Source: Ehretia macrophylla
Taxonomy: Eukaryota > Streptophyta > Magnoliopsida > Boraginales > Ehretiaceae
Assembly (NCBI GenBank): GCA_037974665.1
Contig: CM075770.1
Span: 62,259,850 to 62,323,849 of the forward strand
Length of the DNA: 64,000 bases
Direction of reading: 5' to 3'
Shown: positions 24,770 through 35,878 of the stretch, in pieces
Layout of the letters: every line of letters starts with the position of its first letter
Numbering within the stretch: position 1 is the first letter of the stretch
Made by a program: the position numbers and the translations under genes
The notes under the pieces: model-generated
The model's database searches: none
What the model saw: only the letters and a program-made list of their open reading frames with translations
Told to the model about the DNA's origin: nothing

Positions 24770-25433
24770 GATCTACAGAAATTTCATCCTGAGAAATAAT
24801 GTGGCCCAGAAAAGTGACTTGTCTTAACCAGAACTCACACTTATTGAATTTCACAAATAACCGATGCTCCTGAAGAGTCTGCAGTACAATCCTGAGATGC
24901 TGTTCATGTTCCGCCTCAGATTTAGAATAGACAAGAATATCATCAATGAAAATAACTACAAACTGATCCAGATAGGGGCGGAATACTCTCTGCATCAGAT
25001 CCATAAATGCGACAGGAGCGTTAGTTAACCCAAACGGCAGAACAACAAACTCATAATGACCATACTGAGTTCTGAAAGCAGTTTTGGGAACATCATCAGA
25101 CTTAATCCTTAACTGATAATAGCCCTGCCTCAGATCGAATATAGAAAATACCCTAGCACCTTGCAACTGATTAAATAACTCCTCAATCAAAGGCAATGGA
25201 TATTTATTTTTGATAGTTACCTGATTAAGACCCTGATAATCAATGCATAGCCAAAGAGATCCGTCTTTCTTTTTAACAAATAAAACCGGTGCACCCCAAG
25301 GTGAAGAACTCGACTGAATGAATCCCTTCTCAAGTAAACCCTGCAACTGAATTTTCAGTTCTTGCAACTCAGGTGGAGCCATTCTGTACAGAGTTCTAAA
25401 GATAGGCGTAGCCCCTGGTAATAAGTCAATCAC
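24770..25433 (-). pseudogene. Reverse transcriptase region of element M
   Basis: All the usual Ty3/gypsy RT blocks can be read: [100 protein letters not shown], the active site [10 protein letters not shown] (about 24.92-24.96 kb), and FLGHIIS. This part copies the element RNA into DNA. It is one of the best preserved stretches of M. Confidence 0.9.
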
Positions 25434-25639
25434 AAACTATATCTCTCTATCAGGTGGTAAACCAGGTAACTCCTCAAGAAACACCCCCGGAAACTCTCTC
25501 ACGATGGGTACATCATTCAGTTTCAATTGATCACCAGGTTGATTAATCAAGTAAGCAAAGTAAGCCTCACAACCCTTACCTAACCTTTTTGATTCTTTAA
25601 TAGAAGATATGATAAGAGTCCCCGTAGATTTTCTACTAC

Positions 25640-25960
25640 CAACTATTTAAGTACAGGCTGGTCGGGCATTTCTAGTTTCACAATCTTCTTTCTACAATCA
25701 AGCTGGGCATAATATTTACCTAACCAGTCCATCCCCAATATAATTTCAAAGTCGCGGAAAGGTAGAATAATTAAATCGGCAGGAAAAACACGACCTTGAA
25801 TATAAATATTACATGCCTTGTAGATAGATTTGGTGACAAACTTCGGCCCCATAGGAGTATAAACCACAATATCATGCAACAGTTTATCATGTTTCAACTT
25901 AGCATTTTGTGCACAAATAGGTGTAATAAATGAATGCGAAGCCCCGGAATCAATTAAAAC
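25640..25960 (-). pseudogene. Aspartic protease region of element M
   Basis: The catalytic motif VLIDSGAS is readable near 25.94-25.96 kb. It is followed by the flap region and ILGMDWLGKYYAQLDC near 25.7 kb, the typical end of a Ty3/gypsy protease. In the family this domain cuts the polyprotein. It lies between gag and RT, as expected. Confidence 0.85.
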
Positions 25961-26019
25961 CTTAACTGATTGATCATTAAGAAGAAAAGTGCCTTCTACT
26001 ACAGCGGTCGTATCCGGAA

Positions 26020-27274
26020 GCTCCTCAGCATCTAAGGCAAATACTCGGGCCTGACCCCGCGGTACTGGTGCTGCAGTTGAACCCCTGGTCTAATTGCCTT
26101 GACCAGACGTCTGACCCCTGGTATTCTTGAATTTCTAGTAGTCTCTAACCCTGTGTTGATCACTACCGCATCCGGTATATTGGCCCAATCTCTTCCAACA
26201 ATTCTCCTCAATATGACCCTGGCGTTAATAGAAGTTGCACTGCTGGTGACGTCTTGCAATAGTGCCTCCCGAAGGAGCTCTGTAAGTAGAGGTAGCTAAA
26301 CTACCCTGCTGAGAACGAACTACTGCTGGTCAGGTCTGCCCCTAACTCTGACTCTGGACTGCTCGCGACTGAATCTGAATAGGCCCTGTATAACTCTGTG
26401 TCTGTCTCGGCTGTAGACTCTGCCCAATTGGAATAGTCTGCCTCTGGTACCCCTGACTCTGAGAGTGAAACTGCCGCTTACTCGATTGACTAGACTCTTC
26501 CAACATGTCTGCCTTGCGTTTTTCATACCTCGAGGCGGCTTTGACCACTACAGCATAGTTAGGGTAATCATTCACAGACAGACTAAGCATAATATCATTC
26601 CTCAATCCCAAAATGAACCTCTGCATCTTCATATCCTCAGGTTGTACCAAAGCCGGCACATAGCGGGATAGCCTAGTAAAAGCAGCCTCATATTGATCCA
26701 TTGACATACTGCCCTGTTCCAAAGCTATGAACTCTGCCTGACGCCTCTCACGGGCAACCACGGAGATATATTTATCTCGGAATTCTCGAACGAAATCAGC
26801 CCACAAATGTTGAACCGCCTCAGCTTCCCATTTCTCATTAATAGTACGCCACTACTCCTCGGCGTCACCCTCCAGCAGAAATGTAGCATAAGTAATCTTT
26901 CTCTCATCACTGCACTCTAGAATTGCAGCCACCCTTTCAAATTTCCTTAACCACAATTCGGCCTTCATATCATCAGGTTCACCAAAGAAGCTGTAGGCCC
27001 CGTGATGTAAAAATCGGTCATACAAATTAGCTCCAGTAGTACCACTACCCTCGGCTCTGACGGCCTAATTACCCCTAGGAGCCCCTGCCTGACCCTGCTG
27101 AGTTACAAACTGTGCAATAGTGTTCATTGCAGTAGCCATAGTAGCCAGAATCTGTGCAGTGCTGGGTTCTGGTCCCTGCGGTAGTGCATTCTCTGCTACT
27201 CCTTCACCCTCTCCCGGTACACCCTGCCTAGGAGCTTCCTCCGACTCTCTCCCCGGTCTGCCCCTTCTCCTCAT
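26020..27274 (-). pseudogene. gag region of element M
   Basis: A retrotransposon gag domain is recognisable at about 26.5-26.85 kb from WADFVREFRDKYI, EFIALEQGSMSMDQYEAAF, LSRYVPALV and RFILGLR, the usual plant Ty3/gypsy capsid pattern. Downstream is a glutamine/serine-rich stretch, and near 26.2 kb a zinc-knuckle-like QGHIEENCWK. The N-terminal part (about 27.07-27.27 kb) is rich in Arg, Gly and Pro, which is common in this group. In the living family gag forms the particle that packages the RNA. The copy is broken. Confidence 0.8.
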
Positions 27275-27620
27275 CTCAACAGCTAGAATGCAAAGTATTA
27301 TGACAGAAATTTACATAAATTACAGGTAAAGCACATAGGAAGAAGTTCAAATAAATTCACATAAGTCACATATTACATTAGGAGAATATTCACATACAAG
27401 AGATTCATAGTCACTTAATCATGCTTGACATTCTAGACTTTTCACTTTCAAACATTAACTCTTAGAGACCTTTCGCATTCCATTATCATGCTAGCATGTT
27501 CCTTTCTAATTCAAATTCCACTTAGGCAAATCAAAGGACCACAAATTCATACAATCACAAGGTCACATAACAGATCTCTACCCACAGACCGAGAAATTTA
27601 ACCCAGCTTCATGCAATCTA
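27275..27620 (-). other. Leader between primer site and gag of element M
   Basis: About 350 bp of non-coding sequence between the primer site and the first gag codons. In this family it is the untranslated leader that carries packaging signals. I see no separate gene or known motif in it. Confidence 0.6.
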
Positions 27621-27634
27621 CAACTCTAATACCA
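27621..27634 (-). other. Primer-binding site of element M
   Basis: The minus strand reads TGGTATTAGAGTTG six bases after the LTR end (GGGGCATGACA). It resembles the initiator Met tRNA site TGGTATCAGAGC seen intact in the TRIM, with some drift. Confidence 0.75.
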
Positions 27635-27640
27635 CCTAAA

Positions 27641-30055
27641 TGTCATGCCCCGACCTAACCCCAAGCTAAAGGTTAAGTCCGGACCCGACACACGGACATA
27701 GTCTCCTCTGTACCGTGGACATTCTGAAAACCTGTAAACACTCAAATAAAGCCTCTACAAGATAAAACAAGCTTTTCATAACTAAACAACAAAGGTTCAA
27801 GGCCATCCGAGCCTTGAAGCATACAATAATCCTAAACACACAAGCATACTAGTGGATAGAGTTAGAACATTCACTTCCAAGCATGCAAGGTAATTAAAGT
27901 AGAAACATAAGTTATTACAAGACATAGGCTTCCAAATCTACACCACAACCAACTATCCTTCAACTCTGTACAACAAGCATATACATAGCCCTTAGGCTAC
28001 AAAATAGAACATAAGATAAACAAATGAGTCTTCCACATAGCAGCAAGAACAAAAACCACCTCAAGCTATCAGGCACAGCAACTAAGGTAAAGGATCAGTC
28101 TGAACTTCCTCATCTTCTACTTTCGCCTCAACTAGCTGGGGATCACCATCAGCACATCTTGAAACATATATCGAGGTATGAGCAACCACTGTTGCTCAGT
28201 GAGGGATAAAGTGTCCCGGGGTGTACAATGCAACAAGTTAAATAGTTAAACAACAATAGTAATTAAACAATTTAAGAAGTAACGATAGCTTAAATAACCA
28301 CACATTAAAAATGATACATTTCACTTAACCCCAACACCAAATCTTCAATCCACGAACACGTTCCACAAACCACGATCACGATCACGATAAGTCGGCATAA
28401 TCCCAAACACTCCAGTGGGTGTACCCCGGATGTACCCCGATAATCCTACGACCCAACACCACCTGGCAATCTCCGAACTAGGCGAGTGAGGGAATAGAGC
28501 ACGAAGTTTGAATATCCACTGGCAAGCCCTCTACCACCCAACCGATATTCAACACATCTGCCCCTGACACTATGGTTGCGCAACCACTATGCAATGCACT
28601 TTACAATGGCAAGTTAATATCAATAATGTAGGAAATAACACGTGGGAGGATCGACAAAGTAGGTTGACCTCGATGCAGTTAGAATAGAAGCAATTTATTC
28701 AACAAATAAGTAGTTTTACAAAGGAGTATAAACAAGACAAACATCGAATCATGCTAAGAGCTCTAAAACAACTTGAAGTCCCATTTAAACACTCAAGATG
28801 TCGTGCCAAGGTCTTAGAAGCATGGAACAACCGAAATTGCACTTAAACCCCTTTGTTTTTCAAACTATTTCTCTTCCAAACCCCAGTTAATGATTCAATT
28901 TCAAAGGGAAACTCTCCCAACCTTCTAACTAACCCTCAAGGAACCCTTTCAACCCTCTAACACATTCAAATGCCCGCAATAACCCCGAAAGCCCCAAATT
29001 TCCACTTATAGCTTTATACCATACATACCTCATCCGGATTTCAAACAAAGGCTAGCAAAGCTTCTATAGCACCTAGGTAGTCTAAGAATACTAAAAGTGA
29101 AGCCCGAATTCGCCTTAACCCCGAAACCCCTTTGTTAAAGTCGACTATTTCATATTTTATGTGATTTTAGATCAATTCAAGTGTACGGGGCTATTAGACT
29201 ATCTTCATTAGCACCTAAAGCATCTATTAGGATTGTTGAATCAAGCTAATACGTGCAATTACACAAAACCCTAGAAAAACGTCATTATTCACCTCATAAA
29301 TGAAACTAACGATTCTAACCGTTTAAAAGGCGAAACAATGGCTCAAATATGTTCTCTAGCACTCATATACAAGGTATAATAGCATAGATAATCAATACAA
29401 TAACATTTGGTCACAATTTCAACAAATCAAGAAATTGACAACTATTTTAAAATGCGAAAATAAGCCGTGAAATCCCTCACCAATGTGCGTAGGAGCACCT
29501 AGGAAGCTTGCACACACCCTAAACCACTTGCTCTAGGCTTGGCTTGGCTTGGTTTGAAGGGTTGAAGAGCAAAAATCACATTTTCCCCTCACCTTGAAGC
29601 TCTCGGCCCTTGCACAGTAATTTCTGCACTATTTTTTCTTTTGTTTTGTGTTTTAATGAGCTTAGGTGAATTATATAAGATTAAGTTGATGTGGGGTCAA
29701 GTTTGGGTATTTAAAAGGTCACTAGAATGCGCGTTATTAACTTAAAAACGAGCCTAAGGTGAAAAGTAATGTTAGTTATTTAAATCTCTAAGTTTTGTTA
29801 CGTAACACTATTCATTTAACTACTAAAAAACATTTTTTAAATGAGCTATCCTATCACTTCTAGCTCAGTTGCACATTTTTCCCACTCCTCTAAAATTAAT
29901 ATGATTTAATAAAAATGCTAATACACTAATAGAATATAGTTTGAAAACGGGATGAATAGTAGCTAAAGAAGACAGTTAATAAAGCACAGAAGGAATTGCG
30001 CAAACAATGGATGCAGCAGTTAATGAATGTACGGCTAAAAATCTCGGGCATCACA
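27641..30055 (-). mobile_element. 5' LTR of element M
   Basis: A complete-length LTR of 2,415 bp. On the minus strand it starts TGTGATGCCCGAGA at 30055 and ends GGGGCATGACA at 27641. Its U3 third is repeated at 20986-21826. Landmarks shared with P's LTR include the GGTTGCGCAACC and GAGCAAC/TTGCTCA blocks. A TATA-like tract lies at 29671-29677. Satellite resumes at 30056. Apparent reading frames inside it are short and look like nothing known. Confidence 0.9.
29671..29677 (-). promoter_or_regulatory. TATA-like box in M's 5' LTR
   Basis: The minus strand reads TATATAA within CTTATATAATTCACC, about 380 bp into the LTR, and the tract is kept in the 3' copy. LTR promoters of this family have a TATA box in about this region. 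No start site can be proved from sequence. Confidence 0.4.
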
Positions 30056-33000
30056 TAAGAAAGGGCTACAAATTAAAAATATAAATCAAATTATTTATAT
30101 AAATAAATAAATTCATTTATTTAGAATAAAATTAATAATATAAATAAAAAGTTGTTCTTAGATTAAATTTAGTTATTTAATTTAAAATTAATTAATTTAT
30201 AATTTATTATAAAAAAATTTAGTTTTTGAATACCATTTTGTAGCCCTGTGGTGGTGATTGGCCACCAAACGACGACAAAAATTAAAAGTTTGGTGGCCAA
30301 TTGGTCGCTAATAGATATGAAGGGGTAACAAATTAAAAATATAAATCAAATTGTTTATATCAATAAATAAATTCATAAATTTAGAATAAAATTTATAATA
30401 TATATCAAAAGTTGTTTTTAGATAATATAAAACATATTTACAAAATTAATTATTTTATAATTTATTATAATAAATTTTAGTTTTGAATATCATTTTGTAG
30501 CCCCGTGGTGGCCATTGGCCACCAAACGGCGACAAAAAGTAAAAGTTTGGTTGCCATTTGGTCGCTAATAGATATGAAGAGGCTACAAATTAAAAATATA
30601 AATTAAATTGTTTATATAAATAAATAAATTTATTTATTTAGAATAAAATTAAAAATATAATTCAAAAGTTGTTTGTAGATAATATAAAACATTTTTGCAA
30701 AATTTAATGTTAAATCAATTTAGTTATTTAATATAAAATTAATTAATTTATAATTTATTATAACAAATTTTAGTTTTTGAATACCATTTTGTAGCCCCAT
30801 GGTGGCCAAAACGGCGATAAAAAGTAAAAGTTTGCTCGCCATTTGGTCGCTAATAGATCTGACGGGTTTACAAATTAAAAATATATATCAAATTGTTCAT
30901 ATAAATAAATAAATTCATTTTTTTAGAATAAAATTAATAATATAAATCAAAAGTTATTTTTAATTATTATAAAACATATTTATAAAATTTAATGTTAAAT
31001 AAATAAAAAATTAATTAATTTATAATTTATTATAACAAAATTTTGTTTTTGAATACCATTTTGTAGCCTAGTGGTGGCGATTGGCCACCAAATGGCGACA
31101 AAATGTAAAAGTTTGGTGGTCATTTGGTCGCTAATAGATAGGAAGGGGCAACAAATTAAAAATATAAATCAAATTATTTATATAAATAAATAAATTCATT
31201 TATTTAGAATAAAATTAATAATATAAATCAAAAGTTGTTCTTAGATTAAATTTAGTTATTTAATATAAAATTAATTAATTTATAATTTATTATAAAAAAA
31301 TTTAGTTTTTGAATACCATTTTATATCCCTATGGTGGTGATTGGCCCCCAAATGGCAACAAAAATTAAAAGTTTGGTGGCCAATTGGTCGCTAATAGATA
31401 TGAAGGGGCAACAAATTAAAAATATAAATCAAATTGTTTATATAAATAAATAAATTCATAAATTTAGAATAAAATTTAAGATATATATCAAAAGTTGTTT
31501 TTAGATAATATAAATCATATTTGCAAAATTTAATGTTTAATAAATTTAGTTATTTAATATAAAATTAATTAATTTATAATTTATTATAACAAATTTTAGT
31601 TTTTGAATACTACTTTGTAGCCCGGTGGTGGCCATTGGTTACCAAACGGTGACAAAAAGGAAAAATTTGGTCGCCATTTGGTCGCCAATAGATATGAAGG
31701 GGCTACAAATGAAAAATATAAATCAAAATATTTATATAAATAAATAAATTCATTTATTTAGATAAAATTAATAATATAAATCAAAAGTTATTTTTAGATA
31801 ATATAAAACATATTTACAAAATTTAATTTTAAATAAATTTAGTTATTTAATATCAAATTAATTAATTTATAATTGATTATAACAAATTTTAGTTTTTGAA
31901 TACCATTTTGTAGCCCCGCCAAACAGTGACAAAAAGTAAAAGTTTGATGGCCATATGGTCGCCTATAAATATGAAGGTGCTACAAATTAAAAATATAAAT
32001 CAAATTGTTAATATAAGTAAATAAATTCATTTATTTAGAATAAAATTAATAATATAAATCAAAAGTTGTTTTTAGATAAAATAAAACATATTTACAAAAT
32101 TTAATGTTAAATAAATTTAGTTAATTAATATAAAATAAATTAATTTATAATTTATTATAACAAATTTTAGTTTTTGAATACCATTTTGTAGCCTCGTGGT
32201 GGCCATTGGCCTCCAAACAGTGACAAAAAGTAAAAGGTTGGTGGCCATTTGGTCGTCAATATATATGAAGGGGCTACAAATTAAAAATATAAATCAAATT
32301 GTTTATATAAATAAATAAATTCATTTATTTAAAATAAAAGTAATAATATAAATCAAAAGTTATTTTTCGATAAAATAAAACATATTTATAAAATTTAATG
32401 TTAAATAAATTTAGTTAATTAATATAAAATTAATTAATTTATAATTTATTATAACAAATTTTAGTTTTTGAATACCATTTTGTAGCTCCAAGGTGGTCAT
32501 TGGCCACCAAACCACAACAAAAAGTAAAAGCTTGGTAGCCATTTGCTCGCCAATAGATATGAAGGGGCTACAAATTAAAAATATAAATCAAAAGTTGTTT
32601 TTAGATAATATAAAACATATTTAATAACTTTAATGTTAAATAATTTAAGTTATTCAATATAAAATTAAATATTTTATAATTTATTATAACAAATTTTAGT
32701 TTTTGAATACCATTTTGTAGTCCCGGGGTGGCCATTGGCCACAAAACGACAACAAAAAGTAAAAGTTTGATGGCCATTTTATTTGCCAATAGATATGAAG
32801 GGGATACAAATTAAAAATATAAATCAAATTGTTTATATATATAAATAAATTCATTTATTTAGAATAAAATTAATAATATAAATCAAAAGTTATTTTTAGA
32901 TAATATAAAACAAATTTACAAAATTTAATGTTAAATAAATTTAGTTACTTAATATAAAATTAATTAATATATAATTTATTATAGCAAATTTTAGTTTTTG

Positions 33001-35082
33001 AATACCATTTTGTAGCCCCATGGCGGCAATTGGCCACCAAACGGCGTCAAAAAGTAAAAGTTTGGTGGCCATTTTGTCGCCAATAGATAGGAAGGGGCTA
33101 CAAATTAAAAATATAAATCAAATTGTTTATATAAATAAATAAATTACTTTATTTAGAATAAAATTAATAATATAAATCAAAAGTTATTTTTAGATAATAT
33201 AGAACATATTTATAAAATTTAATGTAAAATAAATTAAGTTATTTAATATAAAATTAATTAATTTATAATTTATTATAACAAATTTTAGTTTTTGAATACC
33301 ATTTTGTAGCCCCGTGATGACCATTGGCCACCAAATGGTGACAAAAAGTAAAAGTTTCGTGTCCATTTAATCGCTAATAGATGTGAAGGGGCTACACATT
33401 AAAACTATAAATTAAATTGTTTATATAAATGAATATATTCAATTATTTAGAATAAAATTAATAATATAAATCAAAAGTTGTTTTTAGAGAATATAAAACA
33501 TATTTACAAAATTTAATGTTAAATATATTTAGTTATTTAATATAAAATTAATTAATTCATAATTTATTATAAGAAATTTTAGTTTTTGAATACCCTTTTG
33601 TAGCACCGTGGCAGCGATTAGCCACCAAACGGTGACAAAAAGTAAAAAATTGGGGGCCATTTGATCGCTAATAGATATGAAGGGGCTACTAATTAAAAAT
33701 ATAAATTAAATTGTTTACATATATAAATAAATTTATTTATTTGGAATAAAATTAATAATATAATTCAAAAGTTGTTTTTTGATAATATAAAACATATTTA
33801 CAAAATTTAATGTTAAATAAATTTAGTTATTTAATATAAAATTAATTAATTTATAATTTATTATAATAAATTTTAGTTTTGGATACCCTTTTGTAGCCCG
33901 GTGGTAACGTTTGGCCACCAAACGGCGACAAAAAGTAAAAGTTTGGGGGCCATTTGGTTGCTAATAGATATGAAGGGGCTACTAATTAAAAATATATATC
34001 AAATTGTTCATATAAATAAATAAATTCTTTTTTTAAAAAAAAATTAATAATATAAATCAAAAGTTATTTTTAATTAATATAAAACATATTTACAAAATTT
34101 AATGTTAAATAAATAAAAAATTAATTAATCTATAATTTATTGTAACAAATTTTTGTTTTTGAATACCATTTTATAGCCCAGTGGTGGTGATTGGCCACCA
34201 AACGGCGATAAAAAGTAAAAGTTTAGTGGTCATTTGGTCGTTAGTAGATAACAAGGGGCTACAAATTAAATATATAAATCAAATTATTTATATAAATAAA
34301 TAAATTCATTTATTTAGAATTAAATTAATTATATAAATCAAAAGTTGTTCTTAGATTAAATTAAGTTATTTAATATAAAATTAATTAATTTATAATTTAT
34401 TATAAAAAATTTTGTTTTTGAATACCATTTTGTATCCCCGTGGTGGTTATTGGCCACCAAACGACGACAAAAATTAAAAGTTTGGTGGCCAATTGGTCGC
34501 GAATAGATAAGAAGGGACAACAAATTAAAAATATAAATCAAATTGTTTATATAAATAAATAAATTCATAATTTTAGAATAAAATTTATAATATAAATCAA
34601 AAGTTGTTTTTAGATAATATAAAACATATTTACAAAATTTAATGTTAAATAAATTTAGTTATTTAATATAAAATTAATTAATTTATAATTTATTATAACA
34701 AATTTTAGTTTTTGAATAGTATTTTGTAGCCCCGTGGTGACCATTGGCCACCAAACGGCGACAAAAAGTAAAAGTTTAGTCGCCATTTGGTCACCAATAA
34801 ATATGAAGGGGCTACAAATTAAAAATATAAATCAAATTGTTTATATAAATAAATAAATTCATTTATTTAGAATAAAATTAATAATATAAATCAAAAGTTG
34901 TTTTTAGATAATATAAAACATATTTACAAAATTTAATGTTAAATAAATTTAGATATTTAATATAAAATTAATTAATTTATAATTTATTATAACAAATTTT
35001 AGTTTTTGAATACCATTTTGGAGCCATGTGGTGGCCATTGGCCACCAAACGGCGACAAAAAGTAAAAGTTTGGTGGCTATTT
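30056..35082. repeat. Satellite array, middle segment
   Basis: About 17 monomers of the same satellite, a local flavour with ACAAATTAAAAATATAAATC after the core. Three monomers (bodies near 30.15, 31.23 and 34.34 kb) share a shortened body reading GTTGTTCTTAGATTAAATT, where others have a GATAATATAAAACATATTT tract. Each is followed by a monomer with GGCCAATTGGTCGC. The first monomer is incomplete because element M sits in it. I see no gene. Confidence 0.95.
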
Positions 35083-35878
35083 TGTGACACCCCGAGCCCA
35101 AGCATATAGTTATTTTAATTACTTGCATATATTAATATGTTTATTTTAATCATTTACATACAGTTACATATTACTTTAATTGTTTGCATATATTTATTAT
35201 CATTATCTTTCATATCTCTTGCAAAACGTGCATTTGTCTCGTTTAGCGTGCATTCATGTACATTTACGTGTTTAAGTGTTATAGATGTTAATTATATGAT
35301 AATGGGTAGCAAATGAAACTAAATTGGTTAGATTAGAATCAAATGACAAACTAGTTAATATTATATAGTTAGAAGGGCAATTTGGACCATGGGCTTTAAT
35401 TAATATTCTACTTAAATAGAAAACAAAACAAGACACACAAAACACACACACACATATCAGACACACACACACACACGGTTCAACACACATACAAAATTCT
35501 GCACACACACAACACACAACAAGGAGAAGAAAAGGAAGAAAACCAAGCCTATCAAGCCAATTTCTTGCATCTCTTAACTTAATCAAGGTGAGGAATTGTA
35601 TCTATCTCGCATTTTATGGTAGTAATATGCTAATATAATGTTGTTTATGAAGTAGATAGTTGAGCTATTGAGTTATAAATTGCAAGTGAAGTTAATTTCT
35701 AGCTTATATGGTGTTAGATGAGTTCTCTTTTGCATGTTTTGTGAGGTGTTGCTTGTATTTTTAATGGTGTTGTTGTTGCTAGTTGGTGCCTTTGTATGAA
35801 GGCTAGGTGTTTCATAGAAGTCCACAATGAAGTGCATAAGTGTCCCATATGGTCAATACATGACTTAGCAATTGTTTA
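35083..35878 (+). mobile_element. LTR fragment W
   Basis: The fragment starts abruptly inside a satellite core with TGTGACACCCCGAGCCC, the start of a chromovirus-type LTR. It continues about 795 bp through AT-rich U3-like sequence, a CA-rich tract and a GGTGAGGAATTG stretch like those at the same place in the P and Z LTRs. It then stops; satellite resumes near 35880 in the AT body. The right part of the LTR is absent and no target duplication is visible. The right edge is uncertain by about 10 bp. Confidence 0.7.
35431..35520. repeat. CA-rich microsatellite-like tract
   Basis: Runs of ACACAC broken by short other sequence, within LTR fragment W. Its CA richness makes a spurious cysteine-rich frame on the minus strand. 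Confidence 0.8.

Larger units (their letters stand above)
21841..27274 (-). pseudogene. Broken gag-pol of element M
   Basis: A single gag-pol region in the chromovirus order gag, protease, RT, RNase H, integrase, chromodomain, all on the minus strand. The living family encodes one polyprotein that builds the particle, copies the RNA and inserts the cDNA. This copy carries several interruptions and the 745-bp TRIM insertion in the integrase tail, so it is a fossil. The separate parts are listed as their own entries. The first recognisable gag codons lie near 27274, about 350 bp after the primer site. Confidence 0.85.
20986..30055 (-). mobile_element. Element M: Ty3/gypsy chromovirus (Tekay-like), minus strand
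   Basis: A nearly full-length fossil LTR retrotransposon read right to left: 5' LTR 27641-30055, primer site about 27621-27634, leader, gag-pol about 27274 to 21841, polypurine tract 21831-21840, and a 3' LTR remnant 20986-21826. The two LTR copies can be compared over about 841 bp. By eye they differ at roughly 36-40 sites, or 4-5%. At the often used plant LTR rate of 1.3e-8 per site per year this is about 1.5-2 million years, a rough figure only. The coding part has several breaks plus an inserted TRIM. The 3' LTR stops where element P begins. The satellite right of 30055 begins TAAGA, with no matching copy on the left of the stack. Confidence 0.88.

Noticed and set aside
28024-28209. Plus-strand 61-codon frame in M's 5' LTR
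   Set aside because: It runs antisense to the LTR with no similarity to a known protein, and it is within the expected chance length.
35272-35586. 104-codon cysteine- and valine-rich minus-strand frame resembling a small secreted protein
   Set aside because: It is produced by the CA-rich tract in LTR fragment W and does not resemble a real cysteine-rich peptide family.
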